NCBI GenBank assembly: GCA_030280995.1
Contig: JASXTE010000013.1
Coordinates: 14,614,501 to 14,678,500, forward strand
Source: Hemileia vastatrix
Taxonomy: Eukaryota; Basidiomycota; Pucciniomycetes; Pucciniales; Zaghouaniaceae
Reading direction: 5' to 3'
DNA length: 64,000 nucleotides
The notes under the pieces are model-generated. The model ran no database searches, had not been told where the DNA came from, and was given only the letters and a program-made list of their open reading frames with translations. Made by a program: the position numbers and the translations under genes. Shown here piece after piece: positions 23,676 through 34,602 of this stretch; position 1 is the stretch's first letter; each line of letters begins with the position of its first letter.

Positions 23676-24721
23676 ACTGAAAACAAAAAGAAAAAGATTA
23701 GAGAAAGAAAAAAACAAAGGAAAAAAAATAAACTTACGAAATATGTGTTTATAAAAAAAGACCACCCGGAGAAAGAAAAAGCAATTGGGTGAATAAAAAT
23801 AAGAAGTGGAGGGGGGAGAATGCTGAAAACAGAAAGAAAAAGATTAGAGAAAGAAAAAAAAACGAAGGAAAAAAATAAACTTACAAAATATGTCTTTATA
23901 AAAAAAGACCACCAGGAGAAAGAAAAAGCAATTGGGCAGTAAAATAAGAAGTTGAGGGGGGAGATTGCTGAAAACAGAAAGAAAAAGATTAGAGAAAGAA
24001 AAAAAACTTACAAAATATGTCTTTATAAAAAAAGACCACCAGGAGAAAGAAAAAGCGATTGGGCAATAAAATAAGAAGTGGAGGGGGGAGAAAGCTGAAA
24101 ACAGAAAGAAAAAGATTAGAGAAAGAAAAAAAACAAAGGAAAAAAAAAGAAACTTACGAAATATGTCTTTATAAAAAAAGACCACCCGGAGAAAGAAAAA
24201 GCAATCAGGCGATAAAATAAGAAGTGGAGGGAGGGGGGAGAAAGCTGAAAACAGAAAGAAAAAGATTATAGAAAAAAAAAACTTACGAAATATGTCTTTA
24301 TAAAAAAAGACCACCAGGAGAAAGAAAAAGCAAGCGGGCAATAAAATAAGAAGTGGAGGGAGGGGGGAGAAAGCTGAAAACAGAAAGAAAAAGATTAGAG
24401 AAAGAAAAAAAAATGAAGGAAAAAAAAACTTACGAAATATGTCTTTATAAAAAAAGACCACCGGGAGAAAGAAAAAGCAATCAGGCGAATAAAAATAAGA
24501 AGTGGAGGGATGAGAGTGTCCAGGATTGATAGGAGGGTGGAATTGTTCACCAGGAATTGATTGGGAGGATGGGGTGGGCCAGCTCTGGTGGTGACATGTC
24601 ACAAGGTAGATGCTCAATCAAGTTTTTTTTTGACAGCTGATGACACGGAAAACCTACCAAAATTGCTGTGAACAAGTGGCCGAAAAATTTACAGCTGCAC
24701 CAAGACTAAATAACATAGCTG
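23676..24721 (-). repeat. Right inverted repeat: mirrored exon/intron cassettes
   Basis: Reverse-complement counterpart of the left repeat, read on the minus strand. Six GTAAGT donors lie near 23738, 23880, 24008, 24152, 24283 and 24432, each followed by a T-rich tract and TTTTCAG. The terminal ~220 bp match the left end closely, but cassette lengths differ between arms, so they have evolved by unit gain, loss or conversion. The last acceptor leads into the transposase. Confidence 0.8.
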
Positions 24722-24738
24722 CATCCTCTGAAACATCG

Positions 24739-26430
24739 ATGGATTCCGCCCAGAACGACGATCTTATGCTTGTTGACGCGACTAACGCGCCTCCTCCTTT
24801 ACCGCCTTCTCCCGTCCCTCCTGACCTCCCTCTGGCCCCGGAATCCCCACCCCTTCAAAGCTCTACTCTGCCTCCTTGCCCTAGAGCAAGTAGCCCTGAT
24901 CTGCCTGCCGCCTCTCTGTCCCCCAAACAGGCCCGTCTTCAGAAAAGACGCAGATTTTCTTCTCCCCCAGCCCCCTATAGACCCCCATGCATTGACCCTC
25001 CCAGCACCTTGGAGGAAGCTAGAGCTGCTCACCCTGAGCTCTTCTACGATCCCTCTGCCTCTCCCCCTGGTCACCCTCCTGCCCCTCAGTCACAAACCCT
25101 TAACGACTCATGCCATAATCCTGATAACCCGTTTGTGGATTTTGGCCTTACCTCTGCTCCCCGTGCCCCACTTCCTTCATCAGTCAATCATGATGCCCCA
25201 GCAGCACGAGTCGTCCGTCTTGTGGGTTTGTCACGTGCCACAAATGCTGTAGCACTGTCATCCTGCCTAACCAATCTCCTTGATACCATCAAAGAACCTA
25301 CCCGCAATGGAACCAAGGTTACAGTTCATAAAGCCGTTCTATCAGACATCAAGGCTTTAGCAGCTGCAATCTCCCACCAAGCAAATCAGTCAGATTTTCA
25401 CCAGGTACCTCCCAATGCCCCTCCTCAATACGTCTCCACTCTTACCAACAAAATCGACGAGCTCCTTACCCGCTTCCCTCCTCTTCCTTCTCCCACTACA
25501 TCATCCCCCTCCCCTCCCAAAAATATCCCCTCTTCTCGCCCTTCATTTGCTCAAGCAGCTTCCACTACTCCCCCACCCTCTGTTCAACGCTCCCATCCTC
25601 CATCAGGCCTCCCTCATTTCACTATAAAGCAATCTAACCCTTCCTCCCCTGTCCTCACCGATCTTACCAACTCTCAACTTCTCAACATGCTCAATAATAA
25701 AATTAAAGCAAAAAATATACTCAACCCCTCTTCTTCCTCAGTTATACGGGTCCGAGGAGTTATCAGACACAAATCTAATGATTTCAAAGTTATTGTAGCT
25801 ACCCCTCTTGACCTCAACACCCTCACCAGCGCATGGCAATCTTGGACCCCTCAAGGTTTGATTTACAAAGCTCCTACATTTTCAGTAGTTGTCCATGGGG
25901 TGCCAACATATTACGACTTTGATAACCAATCTGACATTAACACTTTGATTGAAGACAACCCTGAAACCCTCAAGTCCTTATACCGTGTCACTTGGTTGAG
26001 AAGGCCTGAAGCTAGAGCGGGAAAAAACCATTCCTCTGCTGTCCTTCACCTTCTAGACAAAAACATTGCTGACTCCTTATCCTCTCCTTCTCCTCCTTTT
26101 CCTTTATATATTGAAGGACAGGTTCGTCGTACAGAGGCTGTTAACCACGAGCAAAGTACCTGCTTCAAATGCTGGGGTAAGGGCCATTTATCAATTCATT
26201 GTGCCCTTCCTCCCAGATGTTCCAATTGTGCCGGCCACCACAGCACTAAATCCTGCAAAGCGCAACAACTATCCTCACCAGTGTGTTTTAGATGTATTGA
26301 TTCCCTTCCCCATGATCACCCAATCAAAACAGCTCAAGCATCACTTCATTCGCTCCTCAATGACGCTTCCCCCCCTCCCCTCTTTCACCTTCCTCACTTA
26401 CCCGCTTGCCCTCTCAATAAGTCTATATGA
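24739..26430 (+). CDS. LINE ORF1 (gag-like RNA-binding protein, 563 aa)
   Basis: Nucleic-acid-binding protein of the LINE RNP. I chose ATG 24739 because it lies at the 5' boundary. An open frame continues 99 nt upstream, but that part is Tc1 inverted repeat and target duplication. Residues 1-150 and ~250-310 are Pro/Ser-rich low complexity, with KQARLQKRRRF as a possible nuclear signal (~63-73). CCHC knuckles: CFKCWGKGHLSIHC (~475-488, CX2CX4HX4C) and CSNCAGHHSTKSC (~494-506, CX2CX3HX4C). A CFRC third site follows. The stop overlaps the ORF2 start as ATGA (26427-26430), which suggests coupled re-initiation. Confidence 0.9.
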   Translation: MDSAQNDDLMLVDATNAPPPLPPSPVPPDLPLAPESPPLQSSTLPPCPRASSPDLPAASLSPKQARLQKRRRFSSPPAPYRPPCIDPPSTLEEARAAHPELFYDPSASPPGHPPAPQSQTLNDSCHNPDNPFVDFGLTSAPRAPLPSSVNHDAPAARVVRLVGLSRATNAVALSSCLTNLLDTIKEPTRNGTKVTVHKAVLSDIKALAAAISHQANQSDFHQVPPNAPPQYVSTLTNKIDELLTRFPPLPSPTTSSPSPPKNIPSSRPSFAQAASTTPPPSVQRSHPPSGLPHFTIKQSNPSSPVLTDLTNSQLLNMLNNKIKAKNILNPSSSSVIRVRGVIRHKSNDFKVIVATPLDLNTLTSAWQSWTPQGLIYKAPTFSVVVHGVPTYYDFDNQSDINTLIEDNPETLKSLYRVTWLRRPEARAGKNHSSAVLHLLDKNIADSLSSPSPPFPLYIEGQVRRTEAVNHEQSTCFKCWGKGHLSIHCALPPRCSNCAGHHSTKSCKAQQLSSPVCFRCIDSLPHDHPIKTAQASLHSLLNDASPPPLFHLPHLPACPLNKSI

Positions 26431-29400
26431 TAGGACAAACTAATATTTTGCCAAAGTTTCCTTTCACAGTCTTTCAGCTGAACTGTCACCGTTCTTTCTA
26501 TGTTTTTCACTCACTCTTTAATGACCCCGCAGCTCCAACTTATGATGTCCTGGCTGTTCAAGAGCCTTTCCTTTCTCCCGATCATATTTCTCCAGCCCCT
26601 GCTCAAGGATGGCACCTCATTGTACCGCCCAGCCTTTCCCCCCCACCTCACTCAACTCCCATCCGAAGCTGTTTTTATATTAACAAAAATCTTCCTCTTC
26701 ATCTCTTCACTTCTCTTCCTTCCCCTTCCACCGACCTCACCCTCCTCCTCTTGAATCTCAACCCCCTCCCTCTTCTTCTTGTTAACATTTACAACCCACC
26801 TCAAACTTTTTCATCCACTCAACATATTTTTTCTTCCCTCTCCCCTTTCATTAATACCCCTACTTTTCTGTTCACTGACTCAAATCTTCATCATGATCTA
26901 TGGGCTAGTGCGAATAATCACTCCTACAATCACCCTGCCGCTACCCCATTCCTAGATTCCATTACTGATCTGAACATGACACTAATTTCCCAACCTGGTA
27001 TTCCGACTTTCTGCAACACCAGAAATTTCACGTCTGTGATTGATCTAGTGTTTGCAAATCGCTCTGCCTTGAATTTGGTGATTAGTTGTGTCACGGACAG
27101 TGATGGATCCCTTTCACATCTCTCTGATCATAGATCTATCATCACTCGTTTCCTCCTCTCCCCTCTTCCAAAGACACACAAACCCTTTCGCAACTGGAAG
27201 AAGTTTGATGAGTCTTCTCTTTCTATTTTTCTTTCCTCCATCACCCCTCCTTCTCCCTCCCCCCTCCCCTCTGACATAGACCAGGCTGCCGAATATGTCA
27301 CTTCCCTGTTTATCGAACTAATGGAGCGTTTTGTCCCGCTGCAGCAGCCCGGCTCGTCGTGTCGTGTATGGTGGAACAGAGATATCTTGGATCCCCTCAA
27401 GAAATCCTGTTACAGTGCTCAGAGAAGAATGCGTGCCTCCCCTACCCCTCACAATACGGCCGAGTTTCTGGCAGCGCGCAAAACGTTCCGGTCCAAAATT
27501 AAATATCTACGAAAATCTCATTGGCAAAACTTCTTATCCTCTCTCACTCCTCTTACCCTTCACAAACCTGCTAAGTACCTTTCTCTACCTTCTGACCCTC
27601 GCTCTAACCCACCTCTAACAGATGAGTCAGGTGCCATAATCACTGACAATCTCTTAAAAGCCTCCATGCTTTTTGAAGGCACCTCAGTTGCCTCAATTCC
27701 ATGCGATTTGTCTTCAATTCCCCCTCCCTTCCCTACTTCTCCCCTCAAGTCTTCGCCTTTCACCAAACAAGAGCTGATATCTACCTTGCTTAAGACCAAA
27801 AGAGGCAGAGCACCTGGCCCTGATGGGATTCCCAACGCGTTTCTACACTGTAATCCTAATGCTATTGCTGACATTCTATTACCTCTGTTTCAACAGTGCT
27901 TGAATACTGGTCATTATCCAACCACTTGGAAACAAGCTAGATCAGTAATAATCCCCAAGCCTGGCCGCCCAAATTACTCAGTCCCCAGTGCTTACCGCCC
28001 TATTGCACTCCTCAACACCATGGGCAAGCTGTTGGATTCAATGCTAACAAACCGTTTGTCCTTTTTCATGGAATCAGGCCATTTACTCCCCGAAAACCAT
28101 TATGGTGGGCGTCCTCTGAGAAGTACGTCAGACGCTTTACTGCACCTCACTGTCTGGACCAAGGATCAGTGGAGGCTAGGTAAGGTTGTTGGCGCCCTTT
28201 CTCTTGATGTCAAAGGTGCTTTCCCATCTGTAGACATTCGAAGACTCCAACACACTCTCTTCTCACTCCCACTTCCTCATGACCTCATATCCCTCATCAC
28301 AAACTCTTTAGAAGGCCGCAACACCAATATATCATTCTCCACATATGAATCTCCCTACGCCTTTTTTCCTAAGGGCCTTCCTCAAGGCTCTCCTTTATCT
28401 CCTCTCCTATACATCATTTACAATTCGTCTTTGCTCATGCTTCCCTCTCTTTCCAGATCCTGTTTAGCTATTGGATATATTGACGATGTCATTTTCCTAT
28501 CAGCTGACAAGAACCCTTCCAAAGTTACTACAACATTGTCTCAATTGGGTGCAGAGGCTCTTGAATGGGGTCGATCTCATGCAGCAGTCTTTGATGTTCC
28601 CAAAACCAAATGGCTATTGCTGACCAAACGTCTCCCCCTTCTAAAGTCACCCCCCACTCTTCTTTTCAACGATCAATCTCTGGTGCCGGTCTCTTCGTTC
28701 AAATGGCTGGGCATGGAACTGGACTCTACACTCTCTTTCAAACCCAATGGCACAAAAGTCGTTGCCAAGGGATTTCAAGCTGCCAATACAATTCACCGTC
28801 TTGCTTCGTCTGGCTGGGGCATCCCACTCCGTCAGTATAAGCTTCTAATTAACTCTCTCATTCACTCAAGAACAGACTATGCTGCCATTGTCTGGCACAA
28901 CCCAAGAATTTCCTCTCGAACAACAAGAATGTTGCAAGTGGTCGACAACAGGGCCATGCGAAGAGCACTTGGTTGCTTCCGTTCTACCCCTGTGTGCTTT
29001 CTTCTTCATGATTCGGCTTCTCTCCCAAGCAAACAGCGCTTAGATCTTGTCGTGCGTAAAGCATGGGCGAGACTTCTCTCCATTCCCCCCTCTAATCCGA
29101 TGGCTCGTCTAGCTAGATCAATAATCTCTTCTCCTCTGCCCAAACTGCATCTCCACCCCCTACACCTCCTATCTTCCCCCTGCTTTTTCCCTCCTCACTT
29201 CCCTCTTAGTAATTTGGACTCCCGTTCCCTTGCAAGTTTCCCTCCCTGGGCTCCCCCTCTTTTTGAGGTGGTCATTGATATGCCAAAAGAAAAAGCCCTT
29301 GACAACGTTTTGAACTCCTTGTCATCTCGCCCTCTACCCTCGCACTTCATTTACACAGATGGGTCAAGATCCGAGAAGGGCGTTTTCGCTGCCGCTTTTG

Positions 29401-30254
29401 ATCCAAGCCTCCCTCTCCCTCTGGTAGCCCGACTTGGTGATGCTTCTCTATATTCAGTTTTTGAAGCTGAGTTGGTGGGCATTCTCTTAGGGCTCAGGCT
29501 CTTCTTGACCAACCCCTTCCATAGCATCCTTCCTTCCCTCACGATCCTCTCAGATAATCAAGCAGTAATTAAGAAATTATCTTCCCCATCTTCACCTTCC
29601 CCTAATGCTGCGTTGCTCAGTGCCATTGTGCACACGGTTAATCAACTTTTTGAACTCAATCCCACTCTTAAACTTAAACTGCAATGGTGCCCAGGCCACT
29701 CTGGCGTCCAGGGTAATGAATTGGTTGACTCCCTGGCAAATGGCACTCATCCATTGGCCCCTCGTGCTGAGTCTTATTTTTCATTTGCCCCTCCTCCTCC
29801 GTCTGTTTCTGCTTTAAAATCTTTCTTAAAATCGCATCACTCTTCCCTCCTCTTTTTAGCCCCACCTCCAGATGTCCTCAAAAAACTCAGAGGAAAATTT
29901 GATCCCTCTCAAATTTTCAAAACCCTCTCGTCTCTTTCGCGGCCGCGGGCTACTGTCTTTTCACAGTGCCGCTCTGGTCACTCCCCCCTGAAAAATTACT
30001 TGTTTCGCTTCAAGGCAGTCGACTCACCTATCTGTGTCCACTGCGCGATGGGGGCGAAAGACACACCAGAACATGTTTTACTTTTTTGCCCTGCTCACTC
30101 CACTATTCGTAGCTCTCTTATCAAAGAAGTTGCTAAACACAAGTTATCCTTTACTACTTCTTCTCTTTTGTCTAATTCGCCTGTCATGGACGCTGTGGCA
30201 AAATTTTTAGTTGATACTCATAGATTTCCCAACAATTTGCCGTTATCCCAATAG
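26427..30254 (+). CDS. LINE ORF2: endonuclease-RT-RNase H (1275 aa)
   Basis: Enzyme for target-primed reverse transcription. Residues ~10-235 form an APE-like endonuclease (QLNCHRS, VQEPF, LFTDSNLHHDLW, SDHRS). RT spans ~440-720, with RGRAPGPDGIPN, YRPIALLNTMGKLLD, GLPQGSPLSPLLYIIYN and catalytic YIDD at ~683. RNase H spans ~970-1110, with FIYTDGS, FEAELVGI, SDNQAV and WCPGHSGVQGNELVD. A C-terminal CX2C...H...C finger (CVHCAMG, PEHVLLFC) lies at ~1200. This domain order fits the Tad1 clade common in fungi. No stop or frameshift is seen, so the enzyme could be functional. Confidence 0.94.
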   Translation: MIGQTNILPKFPFTVFQLNCHRSFYVFHSLFNDPAAPTYDVLAVQEPFLSPDHISPAPAQGWHLIVPPSLSPPPHSTPIRSCFYINKNLPLHLFTSLPSPSTDLTLLLLNLNPLPLLLVNIYNPPQTFSSTQHIFSSLSPFINTPTFLFTDSNLHHDLWASANNHSYNHPAATPFLDSITDLNMTLISQPGIPTFCNTRNFTSVIDLVFANRSALNLVISCVTDSDGSLSHLSDHRSIITRFLLSPLPKTHKPFRNWKKFDESSLSIFLSSITPPSPSPLPSDIDQAAEYVTSLFIELMERFVPLQQPGSSCRVWWNRDILDPLKKSCYSAQRRMRASPTPHNTAEFLAARKTFRSKIKYLRKSHWQNFLSSLTPLTLHKPAKYLSLPSDPRSNPPLTDESGAIITDNLLKASMLFEGTSVASIPCDLSSIPPPFPTSPLKSSPFTKQELISTLLKTKRGRAPGPDGIPNAFLHCNPNAIADILLPLFQQCLNTGHYPTTWKQARSVIIPKPGRPNYSVPSAYRPIALLNTMGKLLDSMLTNRLSFFMESGHLLPENHYGGRPLRSTSDALLHLTVWTKDQWRLGKVVGALSLDVKGAFPSVDIRRLQHTLFSLPLPHDLISLITNSLEGRNTNISFSTYESPYAFFPKGLPQGSPLSPLLYIIYNSSLLMLPSLSRSCLAIGYIDDVIFLSADKNPSKVTTTLSQLGAEALEWGRSHAAVFDVPKTKWLLLTKRLPLLKSPPTLLFNDQSLVPVSSFKWLGMELDSTLSFKPNGTKVVAKGFQAANTIHRLASSGWGIPLRQYKLLINSLIHSRTDYAAIVWHNPRISSRTTRMLQVVDNRAMRRALGCFRSTPVCFLLHDSASLPSKQRLDLVVRKAWARLLSIPPSNPMARLARSIISSPLPKLHLHPLHLLSSPCFFPPHFPLSNLDSRSLASFPPWAPPLFEVVIDMPKEKALDNVLNSLSSRPLPSHFIYTDGSRSEKGVFAAAFDPSLPLPLVARLGDASLYSVFEAELVGILLGLRLFLTNPFHSILPSLTILSDNQAVIKKLSSPSSPSPNAALLSAIVHTVNQLFELNPTLKLKLQWCPGHSGVQGNELVDSLANGTHPLAPRAESYFSFAPPPPSVSALKSFLKSHHSSLLFLAPPPDVLKKLRGKFDPSQIFKTLSSLSRPRATVFSQCRSGHSPLKNYLFRFKAVDSPICVHCAMGAKDTPEHVLLFCPAHSTIRSSLIKEVAKHKLSFTTSSLLSNSPVMDAVAKFLVDTHRFPNNLPLSQ

Positions 30255-30411
30255 CTTTCTTCAAAGAGTTACATTTTAATTGCCATTAGTTTCTGCTCAT
30301 TAGGTTTTATCTCCCCTCAGTTTGTAAATACTTGCTTATTTAGTTTACGTTTCCTTCATGCCCCTTGTTGGGTGAGATTGTATGAAATGAAAAAAAAAAA
30401 AAAAAAAAAAA
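30255..30411 (+). other. LINE 3' UTR and poly(A) tail
   Basis: About 135 bp after the ORF2 stop, then A-rich sequence ending in ~22 A residues before the downstream target duplication. The long unbroken A tract supports a fairly recent insertion. Confidence 0.9.
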
Positions 30412-30425
30412 ATCCTCTGAAACAT

Positions 30426-30982
30426 TTGATTATTAAATATAAATGCTTAAAACAAAATGTAACCATTTACAGGACACCATGTCATGTGTTTTTTTTTTTT
30501 TTGGCAGTAAATCCCTACTCAATGCACAAACGTGCAAATCCAACACCCCCTCCCCCATGTATGGAAGAATAGGACAAAATTACTAGATCAAAGTGGCCCA
30601 GTAATCAGTGCAGTGACAGTCGCTTACCATTATGATGATGTAAGACAACTAAAGTTGAAGCTGGTGTAAAGGAGCATACGGCTCAAACAATCTCAGCTTC
30701 AATTGAGACTCTACTGTGTCAGCTAAGTGGTAGAAGCTATACAAAGTATTTTTCTCACTACTTGTCCAAATTTTTTCTCCCCCAATACTATACTCAAAAG
30801 TGAAAATTTGTGAAGGAAAATGAACGATTTTGCTTGCCAGTCTTAATTACGCAATATGAATATCAATATTGAATATCCTCTTTTTTTGATCCTGTCGATA
30901 AAATATTTTCAACAACAAATTAAGAATTAAGTAAGCACAATTTTGTCATTGCGAAAGAGAGATAAGTCAATATGATTCTTGC
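30426..30982. repeat. Foldback element, inner left arm
   Basis: Reverse complement of ~39640-40192 plus 41050-41085, allowing for the MITE insertion on the other side. No gene. The match is close enough to use as an empty-site reference for insertions in the opposite arm. Confidence 0.88.
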
Positions 30983-33900
30983 AAATCCAATGAGCTATTC
31001 AGATTTAGAATCTAAGTAAATTTGGCCAAGTTATAGCCATTTCAACCTAACATGTGATTTTCAGTAAGAAGTGCTATATCTCACTCAAATTTTTAGCTAC
31101 AGCAATAATTTCAAGATATAGAAAGGTTAATATAATGATTCCGAATCTAATGAGCTATTCAGATTTAGAATCTAAGCAAAATTGGCCAAGTTATAGCCAT
31201 TTCAACCTAACATGTGATTTTCACTAAGAAGTGCTTTATCTCACTCAAATTTTTAGCTACAGCAATAATTTCAAGATATAGAAAGGTTAATATAATGATT
31301 CCGAATCTAATGAGCTATTCAGATTTAGAATCTAAGCAAAATTGGACAAGTTATAGCCATTTCAACCTAACATGTGATTTTCAGTAAGAAGTGCTATATC
31401 TCACTCAAATTTTTAGCTACAGCAATAATTTCAAGATATAGAAAGGTTAATATAATGATTCCGAATCTAATGAGCTATTCAGATTTAGAATCTAAGCAAA
31501 ATTGGACAAGTTATAGCCATTTCAACCTAGCATGTGATTTTCACTAAGAAGTGCTTTATCTCACTTAAATTTTTGCCTACAACAATAATTTCAAGATATA
31601 GAAAGGTTAATAAATGCTTCCGAATTCAATGAGCTATTTAGATTTAGAATCTAAGTAAAATTGGCCAAGTTATAGCCATTTCAACATAACATGTGATTTT
31701 CACTAAGAAGTGCTATATCTCACTGAAATTCTTATCTACAATAAGACTTTCAAGTTATAGAAAGGTTAATATAATGATTCCAAGTCCAATGAGCTACACA
31801 GATTTAGAATCTAAGTAAAATTGGGCAAGCTATATCCATTTCAACCTAACATATGATTTTTATTAAGTGTCACATCTCATTTATTGTTATGACTTAGCCA
31901 ACTAGACTTATATTCTAAATCTGTGTAGCTCATTGGTTATCAAACACTATATTAATCTTTATATAACTTGAAATTATTATTGTAGCTAAATATTTGAGTG
32001 AAATATAGCACTTCTTAGTAAAAATCACATGTTAGGTTGAAATGGCTATAAATTGGCCAATTATACTTAAATTGTAAATCTAAATAGCTCATTGCATTCG
32101 GAAGCATTATATTAACCTTTCTATATCTTGAAATTATTGTTGTAGGCAAAAATTTAAGTGAGATAAAGCACTTCTTAGTGAAAATCACATGCTAGGTTGA
32201 TATGGCTATAACTTGTCCAATTTTGCTTAGATTCTAAATCTGAATAGCTCATTAGATTCGGAATCATTATATTAACCTTTCTATATCTTGAAATTATTGC
32301 TGTAGCTAAAAATTTGAGTGAGATATAGCACTTCTTACTGAAAATCACATGTTAGGTTGAAATGGCTATAACTTGGCCAATTTTGCTTAGATTCTAAATC
32401 TGAATAGCTCATTAGATTCGGAATCATTATATTAACCTTTCTATATCTTGAAATTATTGCTGTAGCTAAAAATTTGAGTGAGATAAAGCACTTCTTAGTG
32501 AAAATCACATGTTAGGTTGAAATGGCTATAACTTGGCCAATTTTGCTTAGATTCTAAATCTGAATAGCTCATTAGATTCGGAATCATTATATTAACCTTT
32601 CTATATCTTGAAATTATTGCTGTAGCTAAAAATTTGAGTGAGATATAGCACTTCTTACTGAAAATCACATGTTAGGTTGAAATGGCTATAACTTGGCCAA
32701 TTTTGCTTAGATTCTAAATCTGAATAGCTCATTAGATTCGGAATCATTATATTAACCTTTCTATATCTTGAAATTATTGCTGTAGCTAAAAATTTGAGTG
32801 AGATATAGCACTTCTTACTGAAAATCACATGTTAGGTTGAAATGGCTATAACTTGTCCAATTTTGCTTAGATTCTAAATCTGAATAGCTCATTAGATTCG
32901 GAATCATTATATTAACCTTTCTATATCTTGAAATTATTGCTGTAGCTAAAAATTTGAGTGAGATATAGCACTTCTTACTGAAAATCACATGTTAGGTTGA
33001 AATGGCTATAACTTGTCCAATTTTGCTTAGATTCTAAATCTGAATAGCTCATTAGATTCGGAATCATTATATTAACCTTTCTATATCTTGAAATTATTGC
33101 TGTAGCTAAAAATTTGAGTGAGATATAGCACTTCTTACTGAAAATCACATGTTAGGTTGAAATGGCTATAACTTGGCCAATTTTGCTTAGATTCTAAATC
33201 TGAATAGCTCATTAGATTCGGAATCATTATATTAACCTTTCTATATCTTGAAATTATTGCTGTAGCTAAAAATTTGAGTGAGATATAGCACTTCTTACTG
33301 AAAATCACATGTTAGGTTGAAATGGCTATAACTTGGCCAATTTTGCTTAGATTCTAAATCTAAATAGCTCATTGAATTCGGAAGCATTTATTAACCTTTC
33401 TATATCTTGAAATTATTGTTGTAGGCAAAAATTTAAGTGAGATAAATCACTTCTTAGTGAAAATCACATGCTAGGTTGATATGGCTATAACTTAGCCAAT
33501 TTTGCTTAGATTCTAAATCTGAATAGCTCATTGCATTCGGAAGCATTATATTAACCTTTCTATATCTTGAAATTATTGTTGTAGGCAAAAATTTAAGTGA
33601 GATAAAGCACTTCTTAGTGAAAATCACATGCTAGGTTGATATGGCTATAACTTGTCCAATTTTGCTTAGATTCTAAATCTGAATAGCTCATTAGATTCGG
33701 AATCATTATATTAACCTTTCTATATCTTGAAATTATTGCTGTAGCTAAAAATTTGAGTGAGATATAGCACTTCTTACTGAAAATCACATGTTAGGTTGAA
33801 ATGGCTATAACTTGTCCAATTTTGCTTAGATTCTAAATCTGAATAGCTCATTAGATTCGGAATCATTATATTAACCTTTCTATATCTTGAAATTATTGCT

Positions 33901-34291
33901 GTAGCTAAAAATTTGAGTGAGATATAGCACTTCTTACTGAAAATCACATGTTAGGTTGAAATGGCTATAACTTGTCCAATTTTGCTTAGATTCTAAATCT
34001 GAATAGCTCATTAGATTCGGAATCATTATATTAACCTTTCTATATCTTGAAATTATTGCTGTAGCTAAAAATTTGAGTGAGATATAGCACTTCTTACTGA
34101 AAATCACATGTTAGGTTGAAATGGCTATAACTTGGCCAATTTTGCTTAGATTCTAAATCTGAATAGCTCATTAGATTCGGAATCATTATATTAACCTTTC
34201 TATATCTTGAAATTATTGCTGTAGCTAAAAATTTGAGTGAGATATAGCACTTCTTACTGAAAATCACATGTTAGGTTGAAATGGCTATAAC
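30983..34291. repeat. ~160 bp tandem repeats in two opposed blocks
   Basis: Anchor TGAGCTATTCAGATTTAGAA at 30991, 31151, 31311 and 31471, and more diverged near 31630 and 31790, gives six forward units. After a pivot near 31880 the reverse anchor TGAATAGCTCATTAGATTCG recurs every 160 bp (32241, 32401, 32561, 32721, 32881, 33041, 33201, ... 34160), about 15 units, and resumes after the copia insertion. Several neighbouring units are identical or nearly so, indicating recent homogenisation. No ORF. Confidence 0.95.
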
Positions 34292-34467
34292 TGTAGCACG
34301 GTGTCAGCCTGTAGAACTCCGGAAAGAACCTCTAACTTCATTACTTTACCTGTAGCACGGTGTCAGCCTGTAGAACTCCGGAAAGAACCGGAGAACAGGG
34401 GACGCCGCGACTACAGTCTATATACATTCTTACACATAACTAAGTACATAGTCCTAGCGACTTAACA
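34292..34467 (-). repeat. 3' LTR of the copia element
   Basis: 176 bp. On the minus strand it begins TGTTAAGTCG and ends CGTGCTACA. It contains a direct repeat of a ~39 bp segment (TGTAGCACGGTGTCAGCCTG...) whose copies start 59 bp apart. Confidence 0.96.
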
Positions 34468-34602
34468 TCCCCCCCACTTAGTTATGAAAAAAAAAATTGT
34501 TGATATCCCCCCCATGAAAACATAACCAACTCCAAAATGACAAAGAAATAAAATGAAATGAGAAAAATAAGAGAAAAGGAAAAGAAAACAAATGTAACCC
34601 CA

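Larger units (their letters stand above)
19678..24721. mobile_element. Tc1/mariner-like element with ~1 kb complex inverted repeats and two convergent genes
   Basis: Ends CAGCTATTTTATTTAGTCTT on the left and the near-identical reverse complement on the right. It was inserted at TA (19676-19677). The right-hand copy of TA reads CA (24722-24723), and the uninterrupted site TTTAGTATCCTCTG survives in the right foldback arm near 41083-41095. The 5044 bp body carries an unknown + strand gene and a DD34E transposase on the - strand, both reading inward. Both genes carry damage, so the copy looks inactive. Confidence 0.88.
24737..30411 (+). mobile_element. Tad1-like LINE (non-LTR retrotransposon) with both ORFs open
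   Basis: Flanked by a 14 bp target duplication ATCCTCTGAAACAT (24723-24736 and 30412-30425) and ending in a poly(A) run of about 22 (30390-30411). ORF1 begins 2 bp from the 5' end, so this copy has essentially no 5' UTR and may be 5'-truncated. It sits right beside the Tc1 right end, so it arrived after the Tc1 element. Base composition (C-rich coding strand) differs sharply from the AT-rich surroundings. Confidence 0.95.

Noticed and set aside
23844..24617. Matching Phe-rich open frame on the minus strand of the right inverted repeat
   Set aside because: Mirror image of the same composition artefact.
24640..24738. Extending LINE ORF1 to an upstream ATG
   Set aside because: The extra 33 codons are Tc1 inverted repeat plus target duplication, outside the LINE.
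30983..34291. CRISPR-like regular repeats
   Set aside because: 160 bp units are contiguous without unique spacers, in a eukaryotic transposon.
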